Source: Polaribacter sp. MED152
GTDB lineage: Bacteria; Bacteroidota; Bacteroidia; Flavobacteriales; Flavobacteriaceae
DNA length: 64,000 bases
Reading direction: 5' to 3'
NCBI RefSeq assembly: GCF_000152945.2
Contig: NC_020830.1
Span: 930,001-994,000 of the forward strand
Position 1 is the stretch's first letter. The number at the start of each line of letters is the position of its first letter. The translations under genes were made by a program, and so were the position numbers. Positions 1 through 10,512 of this stretch are shown one piece after another. The notes under the pieces are model-generated. The model saw only the letters and a list, made by a program, of their open reading frames with translations, was not told the origin of the DNA and did no database searches.

Positions 1-387
1 TCTCTTTTAGACATAGATATCAAAATAGACTCAGGTGCATACACCTCTTCTATTCATTGCTCTAACATTAAAGAAGTAAATCTAGAAAATGAACAATACC
101 TAAAATTTACGCTTCTAGATCCTGAACATGAATTTTATAATCATAAAGAGTTTACATTTAAGAACTACACTTCTAAAATTGTAAAAAGTTCTAATGGAAT
201 AGCTGAGCAAAGATTCATGATTCAAACATCCATTTTTATTTTTAACCAATCTTTTCCAATTTATTTGACTTTAAGTGAACGAAAAGACATGAAATTCCCT
301 ATTTTAATTGGCAGAAAGTTTTTGAATAAAAAGTTTATCATAGACACCGCAAAAATGAATATATCACACAAATTAAAAAACAAATAA
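1..387 (+). CDS. Retropepsin-like RimK-associated protease, 3' part
   Basis: The reading frame is open from base 1 and ends with TAA at 385-387, so the gene starts outside the window. The visible 128 residues contain IDSGAYTSSIH, which matches the aspartic-protease-like DTGA/DSGA motif of the family often annotated 'ATP-dependent zinc protease' or RimK-associated retropepsin, and near the end FPILIGRKFL, the second conserved block of that family. Its stop abuts the ATG of the next gene with no gap, so the two are translationally coupled. Proteins of this family are encoded beside RimK-type ligases elsewhere; a role in trimming the ligase product is inferred, not shown. Confidence 0.75.
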   Translation, partial: SLLDIDIKIDSGAYTSSIHCSNIKEVNLENEQYLKFTLLDPEHEFYNHKEFTFKNYTSKIVKSSNGIAEQRFMIQTSIFIFNQSFPIYLTLSERKDMKFPILIGRKFLNKKFIIDTAKMNISHKLKNK

Positions 388-1263
388 ATGAGAATTGTTA
401 TTCTATCTAGAAATCCAAAATTGTACTCTACAAAAAGATTAGTTGAGGCTGCAGTTAAACGAAAGCACGAAGTAATAGTTGTAGATCATTTAAAGTGTGA
501 TATAGTTATCGAAAAAAAATCTCCTAAAATTTATTATAAAGGGGAATATATAGAAAACGTAGATGCAATTATACCAAGAATTGGAGCTTCTGTAACTTTT
601 TATGGTACAGCAGTTATTCGTCAGTTTGAAATGATGAAAGTTTTTACTTCTGTAAGTTCTATTGCTTTAACCAGATCTAGAGATAAACTGAGTAGTTTAC
701 AAATTTTAGCCAGAGCTGGAGTAGGCTTACCAAAAACCGTTTTTACCAATTACACTAAAGATGTAGAGCATGTTGTTGATTCTGTTGGTGGTGCTCCATT
801 AGTTTTAAAATTGTTAGAAGGTACTCAAGGTTTAGGTGTAGTGTTGGCTGAAACGAAAAATGCAGCAACCTCTGTATTAGAAGCCTTTAATGGTTTAGGT
901 GCAAGAGTTATTGCGCAACAATTTATTAAAGAAGCAGGTGGTGCAGATATTAGAGCTTTTGTGGTTGATGGTAAAGTTGTTGGTGCTATGAAACGTCAAG
1001 GAAAAGAAGGTGAATTTAGATCAAATTTACACAGAGGTGGAAACGCTACTGTAATTGAATTAACAGATGAAGAAGAAAAAACGGCTTTAAAAGCAACTAA
1101 AGCCCTAGGCTTAGGTGTAGCTGGTGTAGATATGCTTCAATCTTCTAAAGGTCCTTTAGTGTTAGAAGTAAATTCATCTCCAGGCTTAGAAGGTATAGAA
1201 ATTGCAACTGGTAAAAATATTGCCAAAGAAATTATACGTTATTTAGAAATACATGTCGAATAA
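388..1263 (+). CDS. rimK: RimK family alpha-L-glutamate ligase
   Basis: A 291-residue ATP-grasp enzyme that in the RimK family adds glutamate residues to the C-terminus of ribosomal protein S6 or other acceptors, using ATP. The N-terminal pre-ATP-grasp region (about 1-95) is followed by the ATP-grasp fold with [18 protein letters not shown] (nucleotide-binding loop) and [12 protein letters not shown] (metal-binding end of the site). Length is normal for RimK. It sits between a retropepsin-like gene and an AstE/AspA-like gene, overlapping the latter by 11 bases. The true acceptor cannot be read from sequence. Confidence 0.93.
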   Translation: MRIVILSRNPKLYSTKRLVEAAVKRKHEVIVVDHLKCDIVIEKKSPKIYYKGEYIENVDAIIPRIGASVTFYGTAVIRQFEMMKVFTSVSSIALTRSRDKLSSLQILARAGVGLPKTVFTNYTKDVEHVVDSVGGAPLVLKLLEGTQGLGVVLAETKNAATSVLEAFNGLGARVIAQQFIKEAGGADIRAFVVDGKVVGAMKRQGKEGEFRSNLHRGGNATVIELTDEEEKTALKATKALGLGVAGVDMLQSSKGPLVLEVNSSPGLEGIEIATGKNIAKEIIRYLEIHVE

Positions 1264-2203
1264 ACCTTTTACTCTTTTAGGCAAAGTTATTCCAGAAGGA
1301 AAACGCACTGTAATCGACCTAAAAATTGCCAAATTACATACTAGAACAACAGTTAATGTACCTGTAATTATAGAACATTCTAAAAATCCAGGACCAGTTG
1401 TTTTGCTTCTTGCAGGTATTCATGGAGATGAAACTAATGGAGTTGGTATTGTAAGAGAAATTATTGATCTTAAATTAAACAAACCCAAAAACGGAACTAT
1501 TATATGTATTCCTGTTTTCAATATTTTTGGTTATTTAATACAGACTAGAGAATTTCCTGATGGTAGAGATTTAAATAGAATGTTTCCAGGCAGCAAAAGC
1601 GGTTCTTTAGCGGGTCAATTTGCTTATCAGTTTTCAGAAAAAATTGCTCCTTATGTAGATTATGTAATTGATTTTCATACAGGAGGAGGAGAAAGAGATA
1701 ATATTGCTCAAATTAGATGTAATAAAGACGATGCTAAAGGTTTAGAACTAGCTAAAATATTCAATCCACCAATGATTGTACATTCGAATACAATCATAAA
1801 ATCTTTACGAGAAACATTGCATAAAATGGGTAAAACCGTTTTACTTTTTGAAGGAGGAAAATCAAAAGAACTTAGTCCAACAATTATAAATGAAGGGGTA
1901 AATGGTACAAGAAATGTATTAATCCATTTAGGTTTAATTGAAGGTGAGATTAATGTTAGAGCCACACCAATATTTATTAAAAAAGCAAAATGGATTAGAG
2001 CTTCAGATTCTGGTATGTTTAAAGTAAGGGTTCAAAATGGTGCTTTAGTAAAGAAAAAGGAAGTGCTTGGGGTAATTCAAGATCCTTTTGGAGAGTTTAA
2101 AAAGAAGGTTTACGCACCATTTAATGGGTATGTTTTTTGCATAAATAAAACTCCGATTGTAAATAAAGGTGATGCTTTGTTTCACATGAGTATTAACGAT
2201 TAA
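1253..2203 (+). CDS. Succinylglutamate desuccinylase/aspartoacylase family protein
   Basis: A 316-residue M14-type zinc deacylase/carboxypeptidase-like protein. The zinc motif is GIHGDETNG (His and Glu ligands), followed by [16 protein letters not shown] with the third ligand His, and LLFEGGKS carrying the probable catalytic Glu. A C-terminal beta-barrel-like part (about 230-316) resembles that of AspA-like members. The start overlaps rimK by 11 bases, which indicates coupled expression. Together with rimK and the upstream protease it could remove or edit glutamyl/amide modifications. The family call is safe; the substrate is unknown. Confidence 0.88.
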   Translation: MSNKPFTLLGKVIPEGKRTVIDLKIAKLHTRTTVNVPVIIEHSKNPGPVVLLLAGIHGDETNGVGIVREIIDLKLNKPKNGTIICIPVFNIFGYLIQTREFPDGRDLNRMFPGSKSGSLAGQFAYQFSEKIAPYVDYVIDFHTGGGERDNIAQIRCNKDDAKGLELAKIFNPPMIVHSNTIIKSLRETLHKMGKTVLLFEGGKSKELSPTIINEGVNGTRNVLIHLGLIEGEINVRATPIFIKKAKWIRASDSGMFKVRVQNGALVKKKEVLGVIQDPFGEFKKKVYAPFNGYVFCINKTPIVNKGDALFHMSIND

Positions 2204-2244
2204 GATTTCTCATAAAATTATACTGCTATTTTATTTTTTAAAAT

Positions 2245-2252
2245 TAATTTTG
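2245..2252 (+). promoter_or_regulatory. Bacteroidota -7 box (TAATTTTG) before trmD
   Basis: TAATTTTG matches the TAnnTTTG box used by the Bacteroidota primary sigma factor. It ends only 4 bases before the trmD ATG, so transcription would begin at or beside the start codon and give a nearly leaderless message. No good TTG -33 box lies 19 bases upstream. Confidence 0.45.
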
Positions 2253-2256
2253 CCAC

Positions 2257-2934
2257 ATGCGAATAGATATTATTTCAGTAGCTCCAGGTTTATTAGAAAG
2301 TCCTTTTAATCATTCTATTATAAAACGTGCAAAAGAAAAAGGGCTTGCAGAAATTGTAATTCACGACTTACGTAAATATGGTTTAGGCAATTACAAACAA
2401 ATAGATGATACTCAATTTGGTGGTGGTGCAGGCATGGTTTTAATGATAGAACCAATTTCTAATTGCATCAAAAAATTACAGGCAGAAAGAACATATGATG
2501 AAATAATTTATATGACTCCAGATGCAAAAACACTAAATCAATCTACTGCAAATACATTATCATTAAAAGAAAATATTCTTATTTTAACAGGGCATTATAA
2601 AGGTGTAGACCAAAGAATAAGAGATAAATTTATTACAAAAGAAATTTCTATTGGCGATTATGTTTTAACTGGTGGTGAATTGGCTTCTGCAGTTTTAGTG
2701 GATGCTATTGTAAGATTAATTCCAGGAGTTATTGGTGATGAACAATCTGCACTTACAGATTCTTTTCAAGACAATTTATTATCTCCTCCTGTGTACACAA
2801 GGCCTGCAGAATTTGAAGGACTAAAGGTTCCTGAAATCTTATTGTCGGGTAATTTTCCGAAAATTGAAGATTGGAGAAGCAATGAAGCTTATAATAGAAC
2901 AAAAGAAATAAGGCCAGATTTACTAGATGATTAG
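2257..2934 (+). CDS. trmD: tRNA (guanine37-N1)-methyltransferase
   Basis: TrmD (225 residues) methylates G37 of tRNAs with S-adenosylmethionine and prevents +1 frameshifting. It is a SPOUT trefoil-knot enzyme: [20 protein letters not shown] and [12 protein letters not shown] are the conserved knot and cofactor segments, followed by [13 protein letters not shown]. Length and both termini are typical. It precedes rplS, the usual trmD-rplS pairing of bacteria, but with a 166-base gap containing a separate rplS promoter. Confidence 0.97.
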   Translation: MRIDIISVAPGLLESPFNHSIIKRAKEKGLAEIVIHDLRKYGLGNYKQIDDTQFGGGAGMVLMIEPISNCIKKLQAERTYDEIIYMTPDAKTLNQSTANTLSLKENILILTGHYKGVDQRIRDKFITKEISIGDYVLTGGELASAVLVDAIVRLIPGVIGDEQSALTDSFQDNLLSPPVYTRPAEFEGLKVPEILLSGNFPKIEDWRSNEAYNRTKEIRPDLLDD

Positions 2935-3022
2935 TCGTTAAAATCAAAATTTCAGATTGTATCTCACTAATTATCAGCCTAAAAAATAAACGAATTAAAT
3001 TTCCTCAATTAAAAATAATTAC

Positions 3023-3030
3023 TAAATTTG
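3023..3030 (+). promoter_or_regulatory. -7 box (TAAATTTG) of the rplS promoter
   Basis: TAAATTTG followed by CACTCGC fits the TAnnTTTGC promoter pattern, and the icd promoter at 3953 has the same downstream CTCGCT. Transcription from about 3036 would give rplS a leader of some 65 bases, containing CTCG/CGAG (3033-3036 with 3053-3056) and GTTTA/TAAAC (3070-3074 with 3085-3089) pairings. Confidence 0.55.
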
Positions 3031-3100
3031 CACTCGCTAAAATAACCTCTGACGAGATACGTGAATGTTGTTTAAGTAAAACTATAAACTATTATAAGAT

Positions 3101-3451
3101 ATGGAATCTTTAATAAAATTTGTACAAGACGAATTCGTAACAAAAAAAGAATTTGCAGAATTTGCAGCAGGTGATACTATCACTGTTTATTATGAAATTA
3201 AAGAGGGTGAAAAAGTTAGAACTCAGTTTTTTAGAGGAGTTGTAATTCAAAAAAGAGGATCAGGATCTTCTGAAACATTTACAATTAGAAAAATGTCTGG
3301 TACTGTAGGTGTAGAACGTATTTTCCCTGTAAACTTACCATCTATTCAAAAAATTGAAGTTAACAAAAGAGGTAAAGTACGTAGAGCTCGTATTTTCTAC
3401 TTTAGAGGTCTTACTGGTAAAAAAGCTAGAATTACTGAAAAAAGAAGATAA
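3101..3451 (+). CDS. rplS: 50S ribosomal protein L19
   Basis: L19 (116 residues) lies at the 30S-50S interface of the ribosome. The sequence shows the usual order: an N-terminal helix, GDTITVYYEI, the RTQFFRGVVIQKRG strand pair, and IRKMSGTVGVERIFPVNLP, ending in the basic ARIFYFRGLTGKKARI tail. Length is normal. It has its own promoter and a strong terminator 23 bases after the stop, so it can be expressed without trmD. Confidence 0.97.
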   Translation: MESLIKFVQDEFVTKKEFAEFAAGDTITVYYEIKEGEKVRTQFFRGVVIQKRGSGSSETFTIRKMSGTVGVERIFPVNLPSIQKIEVNKRGKVRRARIFYFRGLTGKKARITEKRR

Positions 3452-3473
3452 TCTTTTTCAATACTATATATTT

Positions 3474-3504
3474 AAAAGCACTGTATTTAATACAGTGCTT
3501 TTTT
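3474..3504 (+). terminator. Intrinsic terminator of rplS
   Basis: AAGCACTGTATT (3476-3487) pairs perfectly with AATACAGTGCTT (3489-3500) and is followed by a T run to 3504. It lies 23 bases after the rplS stop codon. Confidence 0.9.
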
Positions 3505-3952
3505 AGTTAACAAATGTTTATAAGTCTAGTTCATAGATTGTTAACTAAATAATTTGAAAATATTTTAAATTACAATTGGTTCAAATTATCTTTATTTCAG
3601 AATTTACAAGACATTAAACTTAGAGTCTTCAACAACCATAGAATGGTATTGTAAATTTTAAAGAATAAAGTTCTTTATAATTAAATTTTTAGTATTAAAA
3701 TTTAAGTGATATTTATTATAAAGTTATGGCTATGCCTTTACTAAATTTTAAATATCGTTGAATCCATAAATAAGAATGTGATATTCATTCATCTAATTTA
3801 TGAGTTTCAAGAAAGCCATATTTTGCAAGTAATTGTTAAATATGGCTTTTATGTTTAAATAAATTGTTCCAAACTTACTTCCTTTTACAGATTTCACACA
3901 AAAACCTCTGAACTATTAAGTATTTAATAACAAAAAATACATCTGTAATTCT
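3505..3952 (+). other. Gene-free gap with inverted repeats
   Basis: No ORF of credible length occurs on either strand between the rplS terminator and the icd promoter. Two inverted repeats do: AGTTAACAA (3505-3513) with TTGTTAACT (3538-3546), and AAAGCCATATTT (3812-3823) with AAATATGGCTTT (3838-3849) followed by TTTT. The second looks like a terminator with no gene ending in front of it, so a small RNA or the remains of a lost gene are possible. Confidence 0.4.
3812..3850 (+). terminator. Orphan hairpin, terminator-like
   Basis: A perfect 12-bp stem (3812-3823 with 3838-3849), 14-base loop, then a short T tract. The only upstream gene, rplS, already ends at its own terminator more than 300 bases earlier. 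Confidence 0.45.
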
Positions 3953-3979
3953 TAAATTTGCCTCGCTCAAATATTGAGC
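3953..3979 (+). promoter_or_regulatory. icd promoter -7 box plus inverted repeat
   Basis: TAAATTTG (3953-3960) is a full TAnnTTTG box. Just downstream, GCTCAA and TTGAGC (3965-3970 and 3974-3979) form a perfect 6-bp inverted repeat with a 3-base spacer, right at the expected start of transcription near 3966. It could be a 5' mRNA hairpin or a repressor site. Confidence 0.5.
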
Positions 3980-4030
3980 ATATTTTTTATATAATAAATT
4001 CAATTTTAAGATACTTTAAACTTATCATAA

Positions 4031-6241
<2,211 letters not shown>

Positions 6242-6273
6242 ATTTAACATTTTTTTAAACAAAACATTAACAG

Positions 6274-6301
6274 AAGGAGTGCTTTAAAGCACTCCTTTTT
6301 T
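6274..6301 (+). terminator. Intrinsic terminator of icd
   Basis: AAGGAGTGCTT (6274-6284) pairs with AAGCACTCCTT (6287-6297), followed by T to 6301; 33 bases after the icd stop. Confidence 0.92.
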
Positions 6302-6304
6302 GGT

Positions 6305-6312
6305 TAGATTTG
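6305..6312 (+). promoter_or_regulatory. -7 box (TAGATTTG) of the export operon
   Basis: TAGATTTG matches TAnnTTTG exactly and lies 24 bases before the ATG at 6337. The same TTG at 6310 could be mistaken for a start codon; its promoter role argues for the later ATG. Confidence 0.5.
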
Positions 6313-6336
6313 ATTCTCCAATTCAAACCAATCAAC

Positions 6337-7584
6337 ATGTCTAAAAAGAAAATAGCAATAATCTCAGTTATTTCCTTAATTTCTATCTACCTTATTTACA
6401 GCTATTTTTCGCCTTCTAATGATGGCGAAGTTTACTTAACTACAAAGGTTCAAAAAGGAAATTTTGTGAGTGAAGTAATTACCTCTGGTGAAGCACAATC
6501 TACAAGTCTAAAGAAAATAAATGGACCAGAAAATCTAAGAAAATTTAAACTAAGAGATATAAAAATTCAAGATTTAGTTCCTGAAGGTTCAATAGTTAAA
6601 GTTGGTGATTATGTAGCAAGATTAGATCCTACAGGGGTTAATGAACAAATTATTGATGCCAGATTAAACCTAGAAACGGCTCAATCTAAGTACACACAAC
6701 AACAATTAGACACTACCCTATCTTTAAAACAAGAAAGGAATGCCATAAAAGATTTAAGTTTTAGCATGGAGCAAACTAGGTTAGAATTAAAACAATCTAT
6801 TTATGAGCCACCAGCAACTATCAAAAAACTAGAAATTGATTTAGAAAAATCAGAAAGAGATTTAAGAGAAAAGCAAGAGAACTACAGAATTAAAAAGAGA
6901 CAAGCCAATGCAAAAATGGTTGAAGTTGGCACAGAGGTTTCTAAAATTAGAAAAGAATTGAACGATTTATTAGAGTTGTTAAAATCGTTTACCATTTATT
7001 CAGATGGAAATGGAATGATAACTTACTTCAAAAATTGGGATGGCTCTAAGAAAAAAGTAGGTTCTACTATAAGTCCATGGAATCCTACAGTTGCTAGTTT
7101 ACCAGATTTAACCAAAATGGAATCTAAAACTTATGCGAATGAGGTAGATATTAGAAAAATTAAAAAAGGTTTACCTGTTAAGGTAGGTTTTGATGCTTTT
7201 CCTGATGTTGAAATACCTGGTATCGTTACTGATGTTGCCAATGTTGGTGAAAACAAAAGAGGTTCTGACATTAAAGTTTTTCAAGTAATGATAAAACTTA
7301 ATGAAACTAATGACAATATTAGACCAGGAATGACAACTTCAAACAAAATATTGACTTTCGAAAAGAAAGATGTATTAAGCATTCCTTTAGAAGCTATTTT
7401 CTCTAAAGATTCAATTACCTACGTTTATAAAAAATCTGGTTTTTCAGTGGTAAAGAAACAAGTTAAAATTGGAGATTCAAATAACGATTCTGTTATCATA
7501 ACAGAAGGGTTAGCAGAAAATGATGTAGTTTATTTGAACAAACCTGAGGGTTATGAGAATGATCAAATAGCTCAACTAAATTAG
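6337..7584 (+). CDS. HlyD/MacA-type periplasmic adaptor protein
   Basis: A 415-residue membrane-fusion protein that would link an inner-membrane transporter to a TolC channel. One N-terminal membrane anchor (about residues 6-24), then the broken lipoyl/barrel halves (VPEGSIVKVGDYVARLDPTG in the first) flanking a long coiled-coil hairpin at about 75-195, rich in Lys/Glu/Gln, and a C-terminal barrel ending LAENDVVYLNKPEG. I chose ATG 6337 over the in-frame TTG 6310, which lies inside the promoter box. It is followed after 4 bases by a MacB-like permease and then a TolC gene. Confidence 0.88.
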   Translation: MSKKKIAIISVISLISIYLIYSYFSPSNDGEVYLTTKVQKGNFVSEVITSGEAQSTSLKKINGPENLRKFKLRDIKIQDLVPEGSIVKVGDYVARLDPTGVNEQIIDARLNLETAQSKYTQQQLDTTLSLKQERNAIKDLSFSMEQTRLELKQSIYEPPATIKKLEIDLEKSERDLREKQENYRIKKRQANAKMVEVGTEVSKIRKELNDLLELLKSFTIYSDGNGMITYFKNWDGSKKKVGSTISPWNPTVASLPDLTKMESKTYANEVDIRKIKKGLPVKVGFDAFPDVEIPGIVTDVANVGENKRGSDIKVFQVMIKLNETNDNIRPGMTTSNKILTFEKKDVLSIPLEAIFSKDSITYVYKKSGFSVVKKQVKIGDSNNDSVIITEGLAENDVVYLNKPEGYENDQIAQLN

Positions 7585-7588
7585 TTTT

Positions 7589-8962
7589 ATGTTTAACAAA
7601 ATCTATATTGAGAAACTAAAATCTAATTTTAGTGAAGCTGTTCGTGTAATTTTAGCCAATAAGGTTAGAACCCTTTTAACCTCTTTAGGAATTATTTTTG
7701 GTGTTGCAGCTGTAATTACCATGCTTGCTATTGGTAATGGTGCAGAAAAAGAAATACTTGCTCAATTAGAGTTGGTTGGTGTTAACAATATTGTAATTAC
7801 TCCTATTCCTGATGAAAAGGATGATAATGAGAATGAAGAAGGTTCAGAAGGTGATGCCTTAGAGGCCATACGTTTTTCTAAAGGATTAGATATGCTAGAT
7901 GTAAATAGCATCAAAAAAAATGTACCTTCAGTAAAATCTGTTAGTCCAGAGATTGTTTTAGAAACATATGTAATTAAAAAAGGAAGACAAAACCCTGTAA
8001 AACTAATTGGTGTTGCTCCTAACTATTTCGAAACTTCTAACATTGCTATAGAAAGTGGTAAAAACTTTTCATACAACCAAGTAGAAAACTCTTTACCTGT
8101 CTGCATCATTGGTAAAAAAATTGAGAAAAAGCTATTTACAGGAGAAAGTGCCATTGGTAAACAAATTAAAGTTAAAGATGTTTGGCTTCAGGTAATTGGA
8201 GTTATTGAAGAAAAATTTATATCTGATAATGCACAAGAAAATTTAGGTATTCGAGATATGAATTTAGATATTTATATACCTATTAAAACCTTTCTAGTTC
8301 GCTACAAAGACCGTAAAACAATTATGGATAAACCCATAGAAACAGGTGGAGGCATGATTTTTATTAGCGGACAACAACAAGGGCCAAAACAAAGAATACC
8401 TAGAGGTAATTATCATCAATTAGATAAATTAGTAGTTCAAGTAGAGAATTCTTCAGAATTAAATGCTACAGCAGATGTTTTAAGTAGAATGTTAAAAAGA
8501 AGGCATAATGATATGTTAGATTTTGAAATTTCTATTCCTATTCAATTGTTAAAACAACAGCAAAAAACAAAGCAAATTTTCAATATTGTTTTAAGCATCA
8601 TTGCTGGCATTTCGCTTTTAATTGGTGGAATTGGTATTATGAATATTATGCTAGCCTCAGTTTTAGAAAGAACAAAAGAAATTGGTATTATAAGAGCTAT
8701 TGGTGCTACTCAAGAAGATGTTATTTTACAATTCTTAACAGAATCTGTTTTAGTTAGTATTGGTGGTGGTATTATAGGCATTGCTTTAGGCGTTTTAGCC
8801 TCCTACATTTTAGAATTAAGTACAGGAATAGAAACAATTTTATCTGTAAGTTCTATTTTATTATCCTTTTTTGTTGCAACATTAATAGGTTTAATTTTTG
8901 GTATAGCACCAGCAAGATCTGCTGCTAACAAAAGCCCTATTGAAGCTATTAGACACGAATAA
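7589..8962 (+). CDS. MacB/FtsX-type ABC transporter permease
   Basis: A 457-residue inner-membrane permease: one membrane helix near 24-46 (LLTSLGIIFGVAAVITML), a large periplasmic MacB core domain (about 50-325), and three C-terminal helices including SLLIGGIGIMNIMLASV and the cytoplasmic ERTKEIGIIRAIGAT coupling motif of the FtsX family. There is no fused or adjacent nucleotide-binding domain, so the ATPase must come from elsewhere. It lies between the adaptor and TolC genes with spacers of 4 and 2 bases. Confidence 0.9.
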   Translation: MFNKIYIEKLKSNFSEAVRVILANKVRTLLTSLGIIFGVAAVITMLAIGNGAEKEILAQLELVGVNNIVITPIPDEKDDNENEEGSEGDALEAIRFSKGLDMLDVNSIKKNVPSVKSVSPEIVLETYVIKKGRQNPVKLIGVAPNYFETSNIAIESGKNFSYNQVENSLPVCIIGKKIEKKLFTGESAIGKQIKVKDVWLQVIGVIEEKFISDNAQENLGIRDMNLDIYIPIKTFLVRYKDRKTIMDKPIETGGGMIFISGQQQGPKQRIPRGNYHQLDKLVVQVENSSELNATADVLSRMLKRRHNDMLDFEISIPIQLLKQQQKTKQIFNIVLSIIAGISLLIGGIGIMNIMLASVLERTKEIGIIRAIGATQEDVILQFLTESVLVSIGGGIIGIALGVLASYILELSTGIETILSVSSILLSFFVATLIGLIFGIAPARSAANKSPIEAIRHE

Positions 8963-8964
8963 CT

Positions 8965-10422
8965 ATGAAAAAACTAATATTCCCATTTCTTTTTGCGCTA
9001 TCATTTGCTGCATATGGTCAGCAAGAAATTACACTAGAACAAGCCATTTCTATAGCACAGAAAAATTCTCCAGACTACAAAGCATTGCTTAATCAAAATC
9101 AAGCAAGTTATTGGAGATACAGAAACTATCAAGCAGGTTTTTTACCTCAATTAAGGTTAGATGCTACACTACCTAGATATTCTAATTCTGTAAACAGATT
9201 AACGAATGATAATGGTCAGGATATTTTTGTAAGATCTAACCAAGCTAGTTTTGATGGTGCTTTATCTCTAAATCAGAACATTGCCTTAACTGGGGGTACA
9301 ATTTCTGTAAGTTCTCAATTAGAAAGAGTAGATGTTTTTGGTGATAATGCATCAACAGGATTTTCGGTAATTCCGTTTTCATTAAACTACAGCCAAAATT
9401 CACTTTTTTACAATCCTTTTAAATGGCAAAAAAGAATAGAGCCTTTAATTTACGAGGAAGCCAAAAGAGAGTTTATCGAAAGAATGGAAGAAATATCTTC
9501 TAATACTAGTAGAAGATATTTTGCTTTATTAAAGGCACAAATTCAATCTAGAATTGCAAAATCTAACCTATCAAATCAAGATACATTATTTCAAATATCT
9601 AAAGGACGATTTAAAATGGGTAAAATTGCCGAAAATGATTTATTACAAATAGAATTATCTGTGCTAAATTCAGAAAATGAAGTAATTACTAATGAAATCA
9701 ATTTTAAAAGATCTTCTCAAAACTTATCTAGATATTTAGTTTTAGATACAGAAAACATCATACTTTCAACACCCAAAGAATTAACAACATTTACGGTAAG
9801 CGTAGAAAAAGCGTTAGAAGAAGCAAGAGCAAATAGAAAAGCTGTAATTGAATTTAGAAGAAGAAGATTGCAAGCAGAACAAGATGTTGCAGAAGTTAAA
9901 GGAAATAACAGATTACAAATGAGTTTTAGGGCCAATTTTGGTATTTCTCAACAAGGAGCTGTTTTTAATGATTTGTTTCAAGACTTTAACCAACAGCAAA
10001 ATGTGGTTTTATCTATTGGAGTACCAATTTTAGATTGGGGCGTTTCTAAATCTCGAAGAAAATTAGTGGAAGCAAATCAAGATTTGGTAAACACTAATAT
10101 AGAGATAGAAGAACAAGAATTTGAGCAAGAGATTTACCTTCATGTTTTAAACTGGCAAAATCAACGTAACTTTTTAAAAACTGCTAAAAAAGCGCAAGAA
10201 ATTGCTTTGAAAAGATATGAAATTGCTAAAAAACGATTTGTTTTAGGTAAAATAGGGATTACAGATTTAAACATTGCCTTACAAGAACAAGACAGGTCTG
10301 TACTTCAATACTTGAATTCATTAGAAAAGTTCTGGACAGACTATTATACTTTAAGAAGATTAACACTTTACGATTTCATAAAAAATGAAAAAATAAAAGT
10401 AGATGATATCATTTATGATTAA
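8965..10422 (+). CDS. TolC family outer membrane efflux protein
   Basis: A 485-residue outer-membrane channel subunit. The signal peptide MKKLIFPFLFALSFAAYGQ ends in a GQ-type cleavage site, common in Flavobacteria. Two repeated halves each carry the periplasmic alpha-hairpin and two beta strands: the first begins LEQAISIAQKNSPDYKALLN, the second ALEEARANRKAVIEFRRRRL, and the second closes with AKKRFVLGKIGITDLNIALQEQ. It completes the adaptor-permease-channel operon, starting 2 bases after the permease stop. Confidence 0.92.
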   Translation: MKKLIFPFLFALSFAAYGQQEITLEQAISIAQKNSPDYKALLNQNQASYWRYRNYQAGFLPQLRLDATLPRYSNSVNRLTNDNGQDIFVRSNQASFDGALSLNQNIALTGGTISVSSQLERVDVFGDNASTGFSVIPFSLNYSQNSLFYNPFKWQKRIEPLIYEEAKREFIERMEEISSNTSRRYFALLKAQIQSRIAKSNLSNQDTLFQISKGRFKMGKIAENDLLQIELSVLNSENEVITNEINFKRSSQNLSRYLVLDTENIILSTPKELTTFTVSVEKALEEARANRKAVIEFRRRRLQAEQDVAEVKGNNRLQMSFRANFGISQQGAVFNDLFQDFNQQQNVVLSIGVPILDWGVSKSRRKLVEANQDLVNTNIEIEEQEFEQEIYLHVLNWQNQRNFLKTAKKAQEIALKRYEIAKKRFVLGKIGITDLNIALQEQDRSVLQYLNSLEKFWTDYYTLRRLTLYDFIKNEKIKVDDIIYD

Positions 10423-10465
10423 TTTATTTTAACATTTTCTTTAAGAAAACTATACCTTTTAATAG

Positions 10466-10473
10466 TACTTTTG
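10466..10473 (+). promoter_or_regulatory. -7 box (TACTTTTG) before the TonB receptor gene
   Basis: TACTTTTG fits TAnnTTTG and sits 39 bases ahead of the TTG start of the receptor gene. No matching -33 box is seen. Confidence 0.4.
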
Positions 10474-10512
10474 TTTAATAATAATTAATATTAATCAAAC
10501 AAAAAAATATCA

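Noticed and set aside
6310..6336. TTG start extending the HlyD-like protein by 9 residues
   Set aside because: The TTG is part of a TAGATTTG promoter box, and the ATG at 6337 begins a normal membrane anchor.
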